Shown: positions 38,301-49,733 of the stretch, piece by piece
How the letters are laid out: the number at the start of each line of letters is the position of its first letter
How positions within the stretch are numbered: position 1 is the stretch's first letter
Source of the DNA: Hymenolepis diminuta
Taxonomy: Eukaryota; Platyhelminthes; Cestoda; Cyclophyllidea; Hymenolepididae
Assembly (NCBI GenBank): GCA_900708905.1
Contig: CAADRB010000059.1
Coordinates: 1,408,665 to 1,472,664 of the forward strand
Length of the DNA: 64,000 bases
Reading direction: 5' to 3'
The notes under the pieces: model-generated
What the model saw: the letters and a program-made list of their open reading frames with translations, nothing else
Database searches by the model: none
What the model was told of the DNA's origin: nothing
Translations under genes and position numbers: made by a program

Positions 38301-39382
38301 ATCTCTAATCATCAGAAACGAATGCAGATGCTAGATCAACTGAGAAAAGAGCTGAAAGAGGTATGATCAGAAACTTTTATTCCATTCAAACGTTAAAGTA
38401 ATTAAATCGGTCTCAGCTATCTTTAAATTGAAAATAAACGGAAATCCGAATTTGGCTTTTTTGGTTTAAAACGGGATTCCGGTTTGGAAATTAATAACTA
38501 GATAGTGGAATGCTTTTTCACATCAGAAAAGCAATTGCTCGCATCACTGCCTTTGGGTTATATTAGATCAAAACTGATTATGACTCGTTATTTGACGTTT
38601 AGTCTTACACCATCATTTCAGTATTTACGTAAGGGCGAGATTCTTGATAACAGTTTGACAAGTGATAATTCGATGGATTTAGTGTGAATGTGCGGAATAT
38701 GTCCATGTTATTTAGTTTCACTTATAATCCACTGTTTATTTTCATATTTTAGAATTAAAACTCAATATCAAGCCACAATCTTTATGACAATTCTAAATTA
38801 GATCACAATCTCAGAGATCAAAGAAAAAGATTTTACTTTAATATCATTAATGAAAGAGAATTTTTACACCTGGTGGATTCAGCTGGGGCATAAACACTAT
38901 ATAAACACTACAAGTTATGGTTTACACTGCAGTAATTGTTGTGGCTAAGTTCTTTAACTCATATGAGAAGAGATCGAAAAAATCCAAGTAATACGCAATA
39001 TATATCTCTTCTGGCTTCGGAGTATTTTAATCCAAAAAGATTTCCACTTATCCTTATTGAACAAGCTAATGACCTATTAGTGTGTCGATAACTAGGGACG
39101 ATACTGAAACAAAACGAACGGATATTCTTTGAGTTGCCCTCAGTTTGTCAATCCTTTGTGTATGGTCAGATTAATTCTTTTGAGTGAGAATAAACATATA
39201 CTAGGTTGATAGCAAGCACATTTGTGAGTGCTGCTTGATATTTTGCTTGAATCAATCTGATCAGTGTTAAAAACTCAATTTCTGGATTATTTAAACATTT
39301 GGTATTTCCATTTTAGGACAAAGATATGCTTGAAAACGAGCGCATTTTCCTCAACACTCTTCGACACACTCCCTATATTTGA
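26349..39382 (+). CDS. FBF1: Fas-binding factor 1 homologue (FBF1), 17 exons
   Basis: FBF1 is a coiled-coil protein of centriolar distal appendages/transition fibres, needed for ciliary gating. Exons: 26349-26382, 27106-27344, 27652-27830, 27898-27980, 28059-28069, 28756-28898, 29675-29722, 33001-33159, 33229-33490, 34130-34222, 34268-34390, 34453-34596, 35381-35511, 35588-35813, 35861-36026, 38230-38360, 39317-39382. All phases agree, giving 745 residues. Residues 1-180 are polar and probably disordered; about 185-720 are heptad-rich coiled coil. Two blocks identify it: SEVQRLQAEVDSLRSLLK...RIKLLEENSLRRENQ (two exons), and the C-terminus DKDMLENERIFLNTL, matching the conserved FBF1 end (..D.DFLENEQFFLETL..). 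Vertebrate FBF1 is longer (about 1,100 residues), the difference being mostly N-terminal. Exon 1 fits by phase and ATG but rests on that alone. Exon 5 has 11 bases. Mariner relics lie in introns 7 and 15. Confidence 0.88.
28059..28069 (+). other. FBF1: 11-base micro-exon of FBF1 (exon 5)
   Basis: AAAAGAATAAT lies between acceptor TTCTTTCAG and donor GTGAGT. It takes the frame from phase 1 (exon 4 ends ACA G) to phase 0 (exon 6 starts GCT). Without it exon 4 would join exon 6 out of frame. The phase argument and both splice sites support it. Confidence 0.65.
29723..33000 (+). other. FBF1 intron 7, 3.3 kb, containing a mariner relic
   Basis: This is the longest intron of the gene, with donor CA|GTAAGT and acceptor TCATTTTTAG. 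Apart from the mariner remnant at 30080-31113 and an AT dinucleotide run near 31125-31147, nothing recognisable lies in it. Confidence 0.7.
30080..31113 (-). mobile_element. Degenerate Tc1/mariner-type transposon, antisense in FBF1 intron 7
   Basis: Read on the minus strand, a transposase relic starts at ATG 31030 (MADTTTTNEMKTH). It continues, with frameshifts and stops, through KFPAIVMVFDVYSSEGHIV and VFQQDTAPSHKALKTRDW. The latter is the block that carries the second catalytic Asp (QQD.APSH). A degraded SPDLNPLDY-like block follows near 30130-30170. Upstream, 31083-31113 (minus strand CAGGGTGCGTAAG...GGGTTCACCTGT) looks like a terminal inverted repeat. No matching end was found near 30080, so that side is probably truncated. 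The element is dead. Confidence 0.8.
37590..37980 (-). mobile_element. Mariner transposase 3' fragment, antisense in FBF1 intron 15
   Basis: The minus-strand open frame 37912-37616 has the mariner C-terminal signature: INRKGGILHHDNARPT (second catalytic Asp in HHDNARP), then a degraded HPPYSPDLAPSDYHLF block reading LSSSLTPANFHLFRSLQNHL, then FFKSK near the end. A further stretch to about 37980 continues upstream in other frames (VYCQ.LTRLK). The N-terminal half is missing, so this is a truncated copy of a different mariner type from the one at 30080. Confidence 0.85.
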
Positions 39383-41953
39383 GAAAACTTATCATCTTTT
39401 CGACTTTTGTAATTGCTTTTAATCTAAATTGATTAAAATCGTAGTTTTCAATTTAACTGTGAATCCAAAATAAAAGAAATAGAGAAAAAGAATTTTGATT
39501 TTGTTTAGGAATGATATGTCAGTAGAAATGTCTTGAAAACCATCATATTGATTGGAGCATATTCAATTTTAATCTCTAATGTTGGTGTGCTGGAACAAAA
39601 TGGTGACTAAATTTTAATATGAATGCAAAAATGAAAGATTCTATCTTATTCCATATTTTCCCAATTCTGTTCAAGATTATCAGCTTTACATAAAAAAGTA
39701 GCTTAAAAGTGTTTTCAGCGATTTCAGCTATAGTGGAGATGACGGCTAATGACGTATTGCACATTGTTCATAATTGATATAATGCTGCAGCATGCGATAA
39801 ATTTAAAGATATTCTCTTGAATTGAACAAATTTAATCTCCTAAAATTACATAATATGAGTATTTGAGTGATTAAAATCATTTAATGCCATTACTGCTAAG
39901 TAATTATTGTTAAACATTATTTCAAATGGAACGATAAATTCGTAGTGGACGATATGGAAACGATAAACAAATAATAATTAAGAAAACCTGTATGAGCATC
40001 AAAAGTACGGAATAAGTAGGAAATAATTAATAATCCAAAAGATACTGTTGCTTTGGATGCAAATGTTTCTACCATAGCGTTTTGCCAAAATGTTGTAAGG
40101 AATGGTCGAGATTGCTGATTTAATCAGATGTGACAAAAGTCATAATCTATTTATAGCCTTGCATAGGATTTTTTCCACTAGTGATTGGCCGGAGAAGACT
40201 GAATCAATCATTAGACTCGTTAAGTGATGTATCAGAGCATGTCATATTGTGACATGACGATAACTTGTAATTCCACTTTCAGTGCATGCGCAACGGATTT
40301 TGACGCATAGGTAGGAAATATAGATTGATAATGAGATCGTACGGAGTATATCCGATTTGTAGTATATTGAAATGATTATGGAAAACCAAAGAATATAGAT
40401 GCATCGCATGGCTTTAACTGCTTTATAGTACTGAGCAATAGGGAGAATACACAGCTATATACAGTAATATATCATCTTGAGTGAACTCGAGCGAGCACTG
40501 CTATGCTTAATAATAGTTGTTAACCTCATTTACCAACTTTTGACTGAAATGGCATGTAAATAAATAGTAATGACTAATGCTTTCAAATCTTATCTAATTT
40601 TAGTTACAATTCACCATTAGTGGTCATTTTAATCACCCTGATTGATTAATACTAGTTGAATGATATTAATTGACATTAATCTAATAGTTGCAGAGTTGTA
40701 TTGGTCAAATTTTGAAGTATGTATGGGTAAATTTTATTAAAAAGTAAGTAACTTAAATTTGTGCTTTTAAAAATTAAGAGATGTGTCATTACTTTCATAA
40801 ACTGCGAATACTCAGATGCTGAAGAGAGAAGACAGAAACATTTTCGCTCCAAGACCAGGCACAATTTATGCATAATTTAGAAATTATTTTTTCGTCGAAT
40901 TGGCAATGTGGTAACATGAAATAACATTTAGCCTACGATAAATGATAATAACAAACAATGATTAAAATATTTTGATGCCCTCTTAGCATCTCTCCATTAA
41001 GAGACTGATCAATTTTGAGAAATTAACATTGATCATAATAATTCATGTGGTTTATGCGAGTAAACAAATAAGAGATTAAGCTCAATCGGGCAGCACGTAT
41101 ATCAATAAACCAGAGAGTGGGAAATAAGAGATGCCTATTTTTAAAAATGTCTGCTAATTACTTGAGGTAGATTTCCTGGGTTTAATGTGGATATATTCTT
41201 CCTCATTCCTTCCAATAAAATTTTAACCAACTTAGTTAATTCAGTGAAAGCAAACAGACTAAAGTCCTTTTCGCTATTTGATAAGAACGATACATCGGAC
41301 AGGACTCGAGAAAATATTTCAGATATCAATGCTGAACCGCTCTGCAACAAACACAAAAATCTTTTAATATTTATTCACACAACGCTCGGCGTGTTATCTC
41401 TTAACATTTTACCAAACCAGGAAAGTTATTTTGTTTAATCAAATATCGTACGCATAAATATAAAGCGTTTGTTCGATGAAGAGCAAACTTGGATTCAGAA
41501 TATTCCACTCACTAAAATAAAAAAAGAGAAATGAGGTATCACCTGCCTAAAGGTATTTATTATACAATACAACCACTACTTACTATCGGTTTTTAACGAA
41601 AGGTACTCAATGGTTTAAGGAGAGGTAGTTGGAATGTCTACATAATGAGGAGAAGATTTTAGTCGGATCGAGTTCTGTGAACGAAGAGTGAAATTTGGTA
41701 TGCATTAAACATTTACATTGCAAATCCATATACAAAGCGTTGTATCCGATAGGGAAGTGCAACAATGCTTTGCCTTGCACAGAAAGAGAAATCTTGATTC
41801 CACACCATTAATGCTCTCCTTTACGTTATAACCTTGAAAGATCACGCCATGAAGAGGTAAGTCGTCATTCCTTGACTGGATTGTTGTCTGATTAATCATG
41901 GTACGTCACGTTGGACTTGGAATTTCAATAACCATCAACAATTAATTAAAGCG
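39383..41953. other. Intergenic, no convincing gene
   Basis: This is AT-rich. A plus-strand reading at 41187-41438 (83 codons) is polar and protein-like but has no motif or clear splice partner, and an antisense reading overlaps it. I see no other structure. Confidence 0.45.
39469..39474 (+). promoter_or_regulatory. Polyadenylation signal AATAAA of FBF1
   Basis: A canonical hexamer lies 87 bases after the FBF1 stop codon, in an A-rich context. It is the first AATAAA downstream of the stop. Confidence 0.55.
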
Positions 41954-42202
41954 TTGCCTGTCAATCGTAACCTGGGAAAACCCTATTTTTCATGGATTCA
42001 AATATTTTCAAAATTTAGTCAAGAAATGTCTAGTCCAGAATTGCTTAATCTCGAATTTTCTCCTTCTCAGTGTAACAGCTGCCTGTTTATACACTATACA
42101 AACACCAGAATACAAGGAGACCACATCTTGGTCTCAGGAAGGCCGAAAGAAGTACATGTAGATTTTGGGAAGGCCTTCGATTTCGTTAAACTACCATGTT
42201 GA
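41954..42202 (+). mobile_element. Non-LTR reverse transcriptase fragment
   Basis: The reading ends with RPKEVHVDFGKAFDFVKLPC, which contains the reverse-transcriptase core word D-F-x-K-A-F-D-x-V. This is the first catalytic-Asp region of LINE reverse transcriptases, usually VYLDFSKAFDTV. The preceding part is only weakly similar. No YADD block follows, so this is a short dead relic. Confidence 0.55.
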
Positions 42203-43040
42203 ACAAATCTACGTCAAAGGCATTTATGCAAGCACTTCTAACTTTTTATATCCTCATTGGATCTAGAGGGATAAATCATCCTCAATATCATTGATGAATT
42301 GTGCTGTAAGGATTTTGACCAACATCTTCAGTCCCATTAAATCCAAACTCCTGTTCGAGTGAAATTCGTATATAATCATTTCATTTATTAATACTCAAGT
42401 ACTTCATTAAATCAAATATAACTAGGTCAATTCATCAAGGGGCTTTCTGATTTCATCTACTTACTATTATAAAGAATTTAAGCCATTAGAAAATTGCTTT
42501 TTTGTCAAAAGTTGGTTTTAGAACACGCATTAACTATCTAAATATGAGTATTTGGACTTCCTAATTCTTCATTATTACTGTCGAGAGTGGCGTTAGATGG
42601 CCTCTTAAACACTGATTAAAATTATTTGAATACAAGTGCGCTTAAGCCTCTGTAAAGTGTTAAATATCAAATCTGCGGTGATCTCTATAACTGATATGAA
42701 TTTTGTATCCTCCCTTACATTTAGGACCCCGCGTACGTCCAAGAAACTGCCTTTTGTTGTTATTAGTTACCCTTCAAAATATGTGAAACATGTCCCACAG
42801 ACACAGCCCTATTGCGCTTTAATTGAATGGACACATTCATTTACACTTAAGTCTTTTGGCTTTGAGGTAGAGCAGGGCTGAAAATATTGCGTAAAAGCTA
42901 GTTGGGTATGCAGTCATTGTAGGTTTTTTGGTAAGTAGCTTACAGGTAGGACATCCTAGAAGCATTAGAAGCCTCAAATCACCGCTATACATTTTCAAAT
43001 TAGACTAAGCTAACAATCATACTAACATGGACAGACTCAC
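42203..43040. other. Intergenic or intronic, nothing recognised
   Basis: A plus-strand reading at 42636-42881 has no motif. No splice-bounded exon or repeat was recognised. Confidence 0.4.
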
Positions 43041-43142
43041 TTGCCTGCATGGTGTCTAACATTAGCTCAAAGCGTGGACGGAATGTAGAAAAACGGTTAC
43101 CATTGGCTAGATTATGACATAAACTCATCCTCAAGGTTCTCG
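43041..43142 (-). CDS. Isolated candidate exon (102 bases, minus strand)
   Basis: This is bounded by a strong acceptor (TTCTCTTCTTCAG) at 43143-43155 and a consensus donor (A|GTGAGT) at 43040-43035. It is open in one frame and symmetric (phase 1 to phase 1). The reading includes LRMSLCHNLANGNRF, then STFRPRFELMLDTMQ, which is less AT-biased than the surroundings. I do not recognise the protein and could not find partner exons, so either the gene has long introns or this is a chance combination. Confidence 0.33.
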
Positions 43143-43984
43143 CTGAAGAAGAGAACCGTGATCGTCGGGGCAGACTGGCCGCTTCCACTCGCCCTTTATG
43201 CCCCTTTTATTTCTTGATTCTTTTCTATCTTTTACACGTCTAATAGACGTTATACGCTTTTGTACTAACTTGCTTTAATGAAGATCAAATTAGACCACGC
43301 TTCTTGCACATGGATATCGTAAACTAAGACAGATCAGACAAAAATTAATTTTCGGAAATTTATCCCCAAAACTTCCCCAACTGCATAATATAGACAGTAC
43401 GTTAGCCCCTTCTGCCCAAAAAGCCACACTTCGTAATGTCTATATAGATGAAGAAAATTGCGGCTAATGCCGTTAAATTACCATTTCCGTTTCCCCCTGC
43501 AAGATTCAATTTCCATTATGACCCAATTCCATTGCATTTAAACGTTGGCAGCTTGCTGTCCAAAAGCAACCGACAACCTTGCAGTTTATGGCTATAGAAA
43601 CAGACACTTCCCACCATAGTCTGGTCCTTTTAATGAAGTAGTTAAATATTTAAAATCTCACCTAATTACTCTCTATATAAACACGCGCACTAACACCCTT
43701 AACGGGTTATTGACTTAGAGGTAGCTAAGAAACGGTGACATAAAGAAGGCATTCCTATGACCACTCGGATTGATAGTCGTGTTTATCATTATTGTGAAAG
43801 TTGAACGAAGAGCGGAGCGGATTGTCGTGGTGGGAGGCGAAGAAGTGATCTTGTGGTCTGACTAACACGGAAAAAACTGGGTAGGGTCACAAATAAAAGG
43901 TGCCAGTGCTGCGGTGGTTGCGAACACACGCATGGTGCTAGTCCCTTTATCTCATTTACAGTAATATGGTGTCTGGGACCTTTA
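43143..43984. other. Intergenic, slightly GC-richer
   Basis: No coding exon was recognised. The segment 43800-43985 has higher GC than its surroundings and several stops in each frame. It may be the body of the tRNA-derived repeat that follows. Confidence 0.35.
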
Positions 43985-44055
43985 CTCCAGCAATCGAACC
44001 CGGGTCTTCAACTTTACAGGTAGAGATCCACATCTCCATATTTATGTAGAGGCTT
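43985..44055 (-). repeat. tRNA-Asp-like relic or tRNA-derived SINE head
   Basis: On the minus strand CTACCTGTAAAGTTGAAGA followed by CCCGGGTTCGATT resembles the anticodon arm, variable loop and T arm of eukaryotic tRNA-Asp (CGCCTGTCACGCGGGAGACCCGGGTTCGATT with changes). The upstream CTCTACATAAATATGGAGA and GTGGATCT resemble its D-arm half. The GGTTCGATT box B is intact, but the T stem and acceptor stem do not pair. It is therefore not a functional tRNA; it is a pseudogene or the head of a tRNA-derived SINE whose body lies at about 43900-43985. Confidence 0.42.
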
Positions 44056-46170
44056 CTCTTTGTCCTCACACCTACTCTCCGCTTCTTTTAGCCTCACCAC
44101 TTACTGTCGCATCGACCTGGCAAAACGAGCATTTCGTCTGCATCTACTTCCCTCCTCTTCCTTGTATCTCGTCTTTGCCTAATCCACCATTAATGGTTCA
44201 AAATTAACCATCCCCTTTGATATTGACTTCGAAGTTTTAATTTAACATGGAATGTCCATTCAGCTATTATTCTTACAAATTAAGTAGTTAGTTTAAGTCT
44301 GCCTCAGATAACTAGATTTAAATAAGGAAAAATTTGAATACGGTAAATTTATAACAATCTATATTTCTCCATTATATTTATACAGATCTAATCTGGTAAT
44401 GTTATGCTGTGCAGCATTGATGTCAATCACTTCCCTATTTATTAAACTGACTATTTACAACTCCACACTGCTGTGGGGTTTCATAAAAAACAAGAGTGCT
44501 ATTATTTGCATGATAAATATAAGTTATAAAATAGTTATTACTTGCAAATTATTAATAAAAATGATTATATGCCATATTTAAACAAACCCGTTTTTTAACC
44601 AATATATGGATGGGAAAATTTCAATATTTAATGCTGGGAGATTTTCATCATGCTTTAAACAGACTATTGACATATTTAAAGAAATAATGGAAAACGATTA
44701 AGAGAGAAAGAATAATCCATCCTGATGATCTTGGAAATTAAATGAAGTAATGATATTTAAAGAAAATAGGTGTAACAATCAAATTATTGACTGATCAATT
44801 TGTATTACTTTTGCTCAAGTTAATGATGTAAAACCTATCTATGTAAAGTTTTGCTTGTGTTTTTATCTCTGTCCAGGTACTAACTTGTTGGAGTTAGATA
44901 ACAACCAACAGTTTGCAGCTAACAAATTACGACAACCAATTCGTAGCTTTTTGAGTAAGAGCTAACAACAATTGTGAAGCAGAACACCAAGAGTTGAGTA
45001 GACCAAAAGTGTATTCAAGGAAGCCACAATGTGTAACAGAGAGAGTGAGAGAAAGAGGGAGAGCAGCGTGCTGAGGAAGAGAGAAGATGAACAGGACGTG
45101 TAGGAGTCCGCACTGACCAGTGTGTGTTGTCTGGACAAACAAGNNNNNNNNNNNNNNNNNNNNNNNNNNNNNNNNNNNNNNNNNNNNNNNNNNNNNNNNN
45201 NNNNNNNNNNNNNNNNNNNNNNNNNNNAGAAAAGAGGGGAAATCGATGGACGCGTTTAGACATGTCAGACAGGGGTTATGTGTCATAGGGACATAAATGA
45301 GGTCGCTCCAACTTCGTGGGCGGAAAACTGAGGTATTATCGTGGAGAATGCGAATAAAAGGTAATTCTGGAAAATGCATAGAGAGTTATCCTTCAAATTA
45401 ATACAGGCATGATGAATAAATTGTTGTGGCTTCTATTCATTGGTAACTCAGATATCCAATATATGCACATTCAACCATGCACTGAGAGCAGAAGAGATTC
45501 ACGTATACCCGAAATATTAAGACATTTAGATCTAGTTAGAGCTGATTAGACTTCAGTAAGATACAAGGAGTTGATTCATATTTCTCATTTAGGGACTCTG
45601 ACGGAAATTATTATTGTGACTTAGACAAACATAATGATAATTAAATACTAGTAAACAATAAGCTTTACATAACTAGTGATGTACTGCTATTAGTTACGGC
45701 TCCAGCCTAACATGTAATGCAATAAAAAGACTACAAAATGATATTTATAATTAAGCTAATAATGCCATTAAAATTAATAAAATACAAAATTCACAAATTT
45801 TCCGAAATTAAATACATCTGGTTATATAAATGAATGTACTCCTCAATTAATAAATTTAAAAACGTCTGAAAATAATTATGCTGTAGGAACGTAAAATAAT
45901 GGTGGTCAAGAAAGAAAAAAAACTATCAGAAAATCTAGATCTAAAAAATTGCAGATATTAGGTGGGTTGACGAATGCCACTAAGGAGAATGAAGAATTTT
46001 TAATAATAATTCAAGTTTATTAAAATTGCTGAAATATAAGGGAGCACTTATAAAGAATCGATGAATTAGGAAAATGACAACATAAATTGCATAAGATGTT
46101 GATCAAGGATCCATTCCTTTCTGGTCGAACAGATTTGCGAATCAAACGAATAGTTATCATATACTGAGCT
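44056..46170. other. Intergenic with a purine-rich block around an assembly gap
   Basis: No gene was recognised. 45030-45090 is rich in GAGA on the plus strand and flanks the run of undetermined bases. The open frame that spans the gap is only open because the gap cannot be translated. The rest is AT-rich. Confidence 0.45.
45144..45227. other. Assembly gap (84 N)
   Basis: Eighty-four undetermined bases lie here. The left flank ends CTGGACAAACAAG and the right flank begins AGAAAAGAGGGG. The GA-rich flanks suggest a simple repeat or a transposon terminal repeat that was not resolved. N runs of non-round length usually mean a size-estimated scaffold gap. Confidence 0.99.
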
Positions 46171-46570
46171 TGTAGCGGATGCTACACCAATAAGCCCTTT
46201 TGCTATATCTAGGTAATCCTCCTAAGCAGTCCTGATAGCGTCTAGCAGAGTCCTCTATTATAGTTTTGCTCCCGAAATTAGCTAGGCTGCTCCCAAAGTA
46301 ACAGGAACGAGAAAGGTGTTGAGTAGAGAGGGTTTATTGATCCGCCCGGTGAGATAGCAAGAATTTTATTTTATATGTGTGAACAGAGCCCCGTATGAGA
46401 TGAACTAGTAAGAAATTTTAAGCGAACAGAATCCACACATGAGATGTTGCCTACGAGCTTGGTTCTTATATACAAACAACGCTAAGGTGCAGGGATAGTG
46501 ACTGCTGATTGCTTGGAGACCTCTGCAGGCGAACGCCACAAGCTTCACATTCGTGATACAGAACAAATTT
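46171..46570 (-). mobile_element. Solo LTR, copy 2
   Basis: This is the inverse-orientation partner of 18735-19124. On the minus strand it shows U3-like sequence, a TATA box TATATAAG (rc at 46465-46472) and AATAAACCCTCTCTAC (hexamer rc at 46333-46338) about 130 bases further. A U5-like part follows, ending in the hairpin TGTAGCATCCGCTACA (46171-46186). No retroelement body adjoins. TATA and polyadenylation signals at this spacing are typical of LTR promoters. The 5' limit is approximate. Confidence 0.62.
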
Positions 46571-46849
46571 TCCAATAAATAAGTTTCCAAATGGCTTTAC
46601 CCTAGTAAAAATTTGACAGAAAAACTAAATTCTTGGGTTGTCGAACAGCAGTTCCATAAATGTTGATACATAAGCGCGAGGGGTAGTTCAAAAACCAAAC
46701 GGTTTCGAATCATTTCTATAATTCCGATATAATACACGACTATCTGTCAGCCAACTACGTAAAAAATAGAGAAAATTTTCAAAGACATGCATAAAATATC
46801 TCTGAAGAACGGTTACTTATGAATCGAAATTTTTTAAATTATTGACGAA

Positions 46850-47190
46850 TTTTCACTTTGGATTTCCATTCTAAACTTCTGACTCATGTCCCTTTTTGGT
46901 CTATGCATATCAATCGTTTGAATTTACCTTTTCTCTTGATCAATACAGGTACAAGTTATAGGTAAGGTCATGATGGTAAGTTACATCTCATTAATATTTG
47001 GCCGACCAAAATGTGAATAGTTGCTAAATTACACATCTTCGTTACATATCATTCTCTCCATGTCACCTTTACCTATCTTATTACGTATTTCTATTATTGC
47101 CTAGCCGTTTCTCTTCCATAAAGGTATTAAATAACTGTCTCTTTTCTGATTACTCTGGGATACGCAGTTCTATACACATTTATAAAGCAA
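46850..47190 (+). repeat. Dispersed repeat, possible LTR, copy A (partner at 62725-63150)
   Basis: Words are shared in order with copy B: TCATGTCCCTTTTT / CCATGTCCCTTTTTT, ACATATC, TATTATTGCCTAGCCGTTTCTC / TCTTATTGTCTAGTTGTTTCTC, TAAAG.T.T.AA, and CTGTCTCTTTTCTGATTA / TTGCCTCTCTTCTCTCTTA. The CT-rich end after a TAAA-containing signal resembles an LTR R-U5 region. It is diverged, and its limits are uncertain. Confidence 0.42.
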
Positions 47191-49656
47191 GAAAGAAAGT
47201 CACTTATGTTAGAAGACTCGTGAACAATAGGTGGTGAATCAGGTAATCAAAAAAACTCTTTAATTTTAAAACTGATCATGTGCATATCCACTGCCTAATG
47301 AGTTGGCTTGTAGGGTATAAATAGTACTTCATCATGTTAGGGCTCAAATGTGGTTGTTTAATGAAAGATCTATCAATATTGCTGATGCGATTTTCAATCG
47401 GTTGAAATAATATTGACCGGTCAGTAACTTTACCTCAGAAGATTATACTGGTTATTATATCCAACTGAAATTGCTCATACAATATATTCCAAAACAATAT
47501 ATTAAAAAAGACAGCATAGAGTGGAGACGAATAGAAGAAATAGAACTTAAATTCTTAAAATTTTCCTGAAACATGTGTGCTTAATCTGCTTGTTAATGTT
47601 TATCTAATGGAGTGGTACTACGATACACACCAGAACCAAATATTTAGATGTCTATTAGAGTACAAAATTAGATTGGTAAATAATATCGGCAAGGTTTATG
47701 AAAGCGAATATTAACGCTCAACTGAACAAATAGCGTCAAACAACTAATGAACCTCAACTTAGAACCTAAATGACTTTTCATGAAGTTTAACTTAAAATTC
47801 CTGAAAATGGTCATACGTTATAAACTTACAAAACATAGTCTAGAAGAAACGATAGTACTGATACTAAATGACAACCGGTTGCGACAAGAGTAATTTAATT
47901 TTTTAGAATCAGATATAACATAATCAAGCAATTTATAACATGCAAACCATTTCACTTAAAAGAACATTCATTTGTCATGTTAATCTTTAAAATTTTCCTT
48001 GTCCTGAGAGACTTTCAACATGTAAAAAGAGATTACTTTTAAAGGAACTCTGACAATTAAGAGTGGACACCACATTTTGAATATTACAAAACAAAGAAAG
48101 TGCAAATCAGAACGTTCTACAAGCAGAGTCCGTTAAATAATTATATACTTATAAACCTCACACAAACGAATCGGAAGTCGACTGCAAACTTATTGAGTTT
48201 ACTCGAACTGATATCGCGGTTAAAATCCGATTACATTTTCCAAATTAAACGGAACACATAAGTTTAAATAACAAAGCATAATAACTTGTTAAATTTGTAA
48301 AAAAAAGCCTTAAAATGCTCAAATAATCTCGTAATTGGATTTGAGATCAGCCCGAATGATGATTGTTTGGCTTCTTCGTTTTTGTTACCCTTACGACTCG
48401 CTTGTGAAAACACTAAAGAAAATTCTTATGATAAAGACCATTTGACTTTACCTCCTAAAAGCAAATTAGCCTCGTATTGTACAATGAAATTAAGCATTTT
48501 GGAATTACCTAATATGATATTCTCAAGAAAACATCATAAGTACTTACGAGAGACCCTCTTTAACTTGTAATTAGGTAAGAGGCAAATCTCAAGATGCAAC
48601 TGAACTTATTAATTTAAACGAACGACCTTAAATAAGTATATCATGGAAAGTCTGACTCATGAACTGATAACAATGTGAAAAAATGCACCACTTCAATCGA
48701 TTTATAAAATTATGTATAAATTTTAAAGGCCTAATTTAGATCAACATCAATGCTTGAAAATCTGATTGTTCAATCCAAGTATATTACAATAAGTTTTAAT
48801 GAAAAAGAATATTCAGTTAATATTTAGGTAACAGTATTTAAATGAAAGCAATGGAAATATACCACTGATGGCAAAAACTGTTTAGAAAACTCTAGGCAAA
48901 TTTTCTGAATTATTTGCAGCCAAAAATCACAACCACGATCTCCATCAAAATCAAACTTACATTCTCAAATTATCGAAGTTGTTATGGTGTTTCATTATGA
49001 CAACTCCAATGAAACTATTCAATGAACAAAGAAAACTCCATTAATTACAATTTCTTTAAAAAATCTTTACCTATACAATACTCCTTGCAAGTTATATAGT
49101 ACAAAGAATAAAAAAAGAAAAAGAGTGGTACATCTAAAATAGTTTTAGATCAACATTTAAAATCATCTTAGGTGAGGCACTTATTAGGTTTCGTTACTCT
49201 GATACCGAAAATTTCTTAAAATAGAGTAACACCCATAATACGAATATGCAAAGCGCACGGCTATAGATTGAAAAGCACTAAATTAATTTGTATTGATAGC
49301 GTGAGGTTTATCAAATGAATCATATGAATTAATAATATTTACAAATCTTAAATTCAGCCATGTGCAATTTCATTGTCAAATAGTTTAAATCGTACCATTA
49401 TTATATCTTCCAGAGTGAAAATGTTTAAACATGATTAACTAATGAAGGACTTATCAACACAAACATTAAATGCGTTTTTCCTGTTCCAATCGTTCGGAAG
49501 TTTATTGTCGTCATCATAATAATATCATAGAACTTACCTTTACGATTCCTTATCTGGGATGACATTATGATATACTAAGAATGAATCACCATTGTCCTTT
49601 TGGAAAATGAACCATTAATAGAGCGGATTCTAGTGAAATAAAATCCTAGCACTGTA

Positions 49657-49733
49657 AATAGGTAGTCATTAAGTTGGCTATTTTTTCTCTTAAGCTATTC
49701 AAGGGCTGTTAACAAGGTGATTGACTACCTATT
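49657..49733. repeat. Small hairpin element with 12-bp perfect inverted repeats
   Basis: AATAGGTAGTCA (49657-49668) is repeated inverted as TGACTACCTATT (49722-49733) with 53 bases between. It may be a tiny MITE or a chance stem; no target-site duplication is evident. Confidence 0.5.

Noticed and set aside
42636..43040. Open frames on both strands near the candidate exon at 43041
   Set aside because: The wider minus-strand frame has no ATG (it opens with GTG after an in-frame TAA), so only the splice-bounded part is kept as a candidate.
44927..45379. 150-codon minus-strand open frame
   Set aside because: It is open only because it runs through 84 undetermined bases. The two sides are low-complexity purine-rich DNA read in antisense and show no domain.
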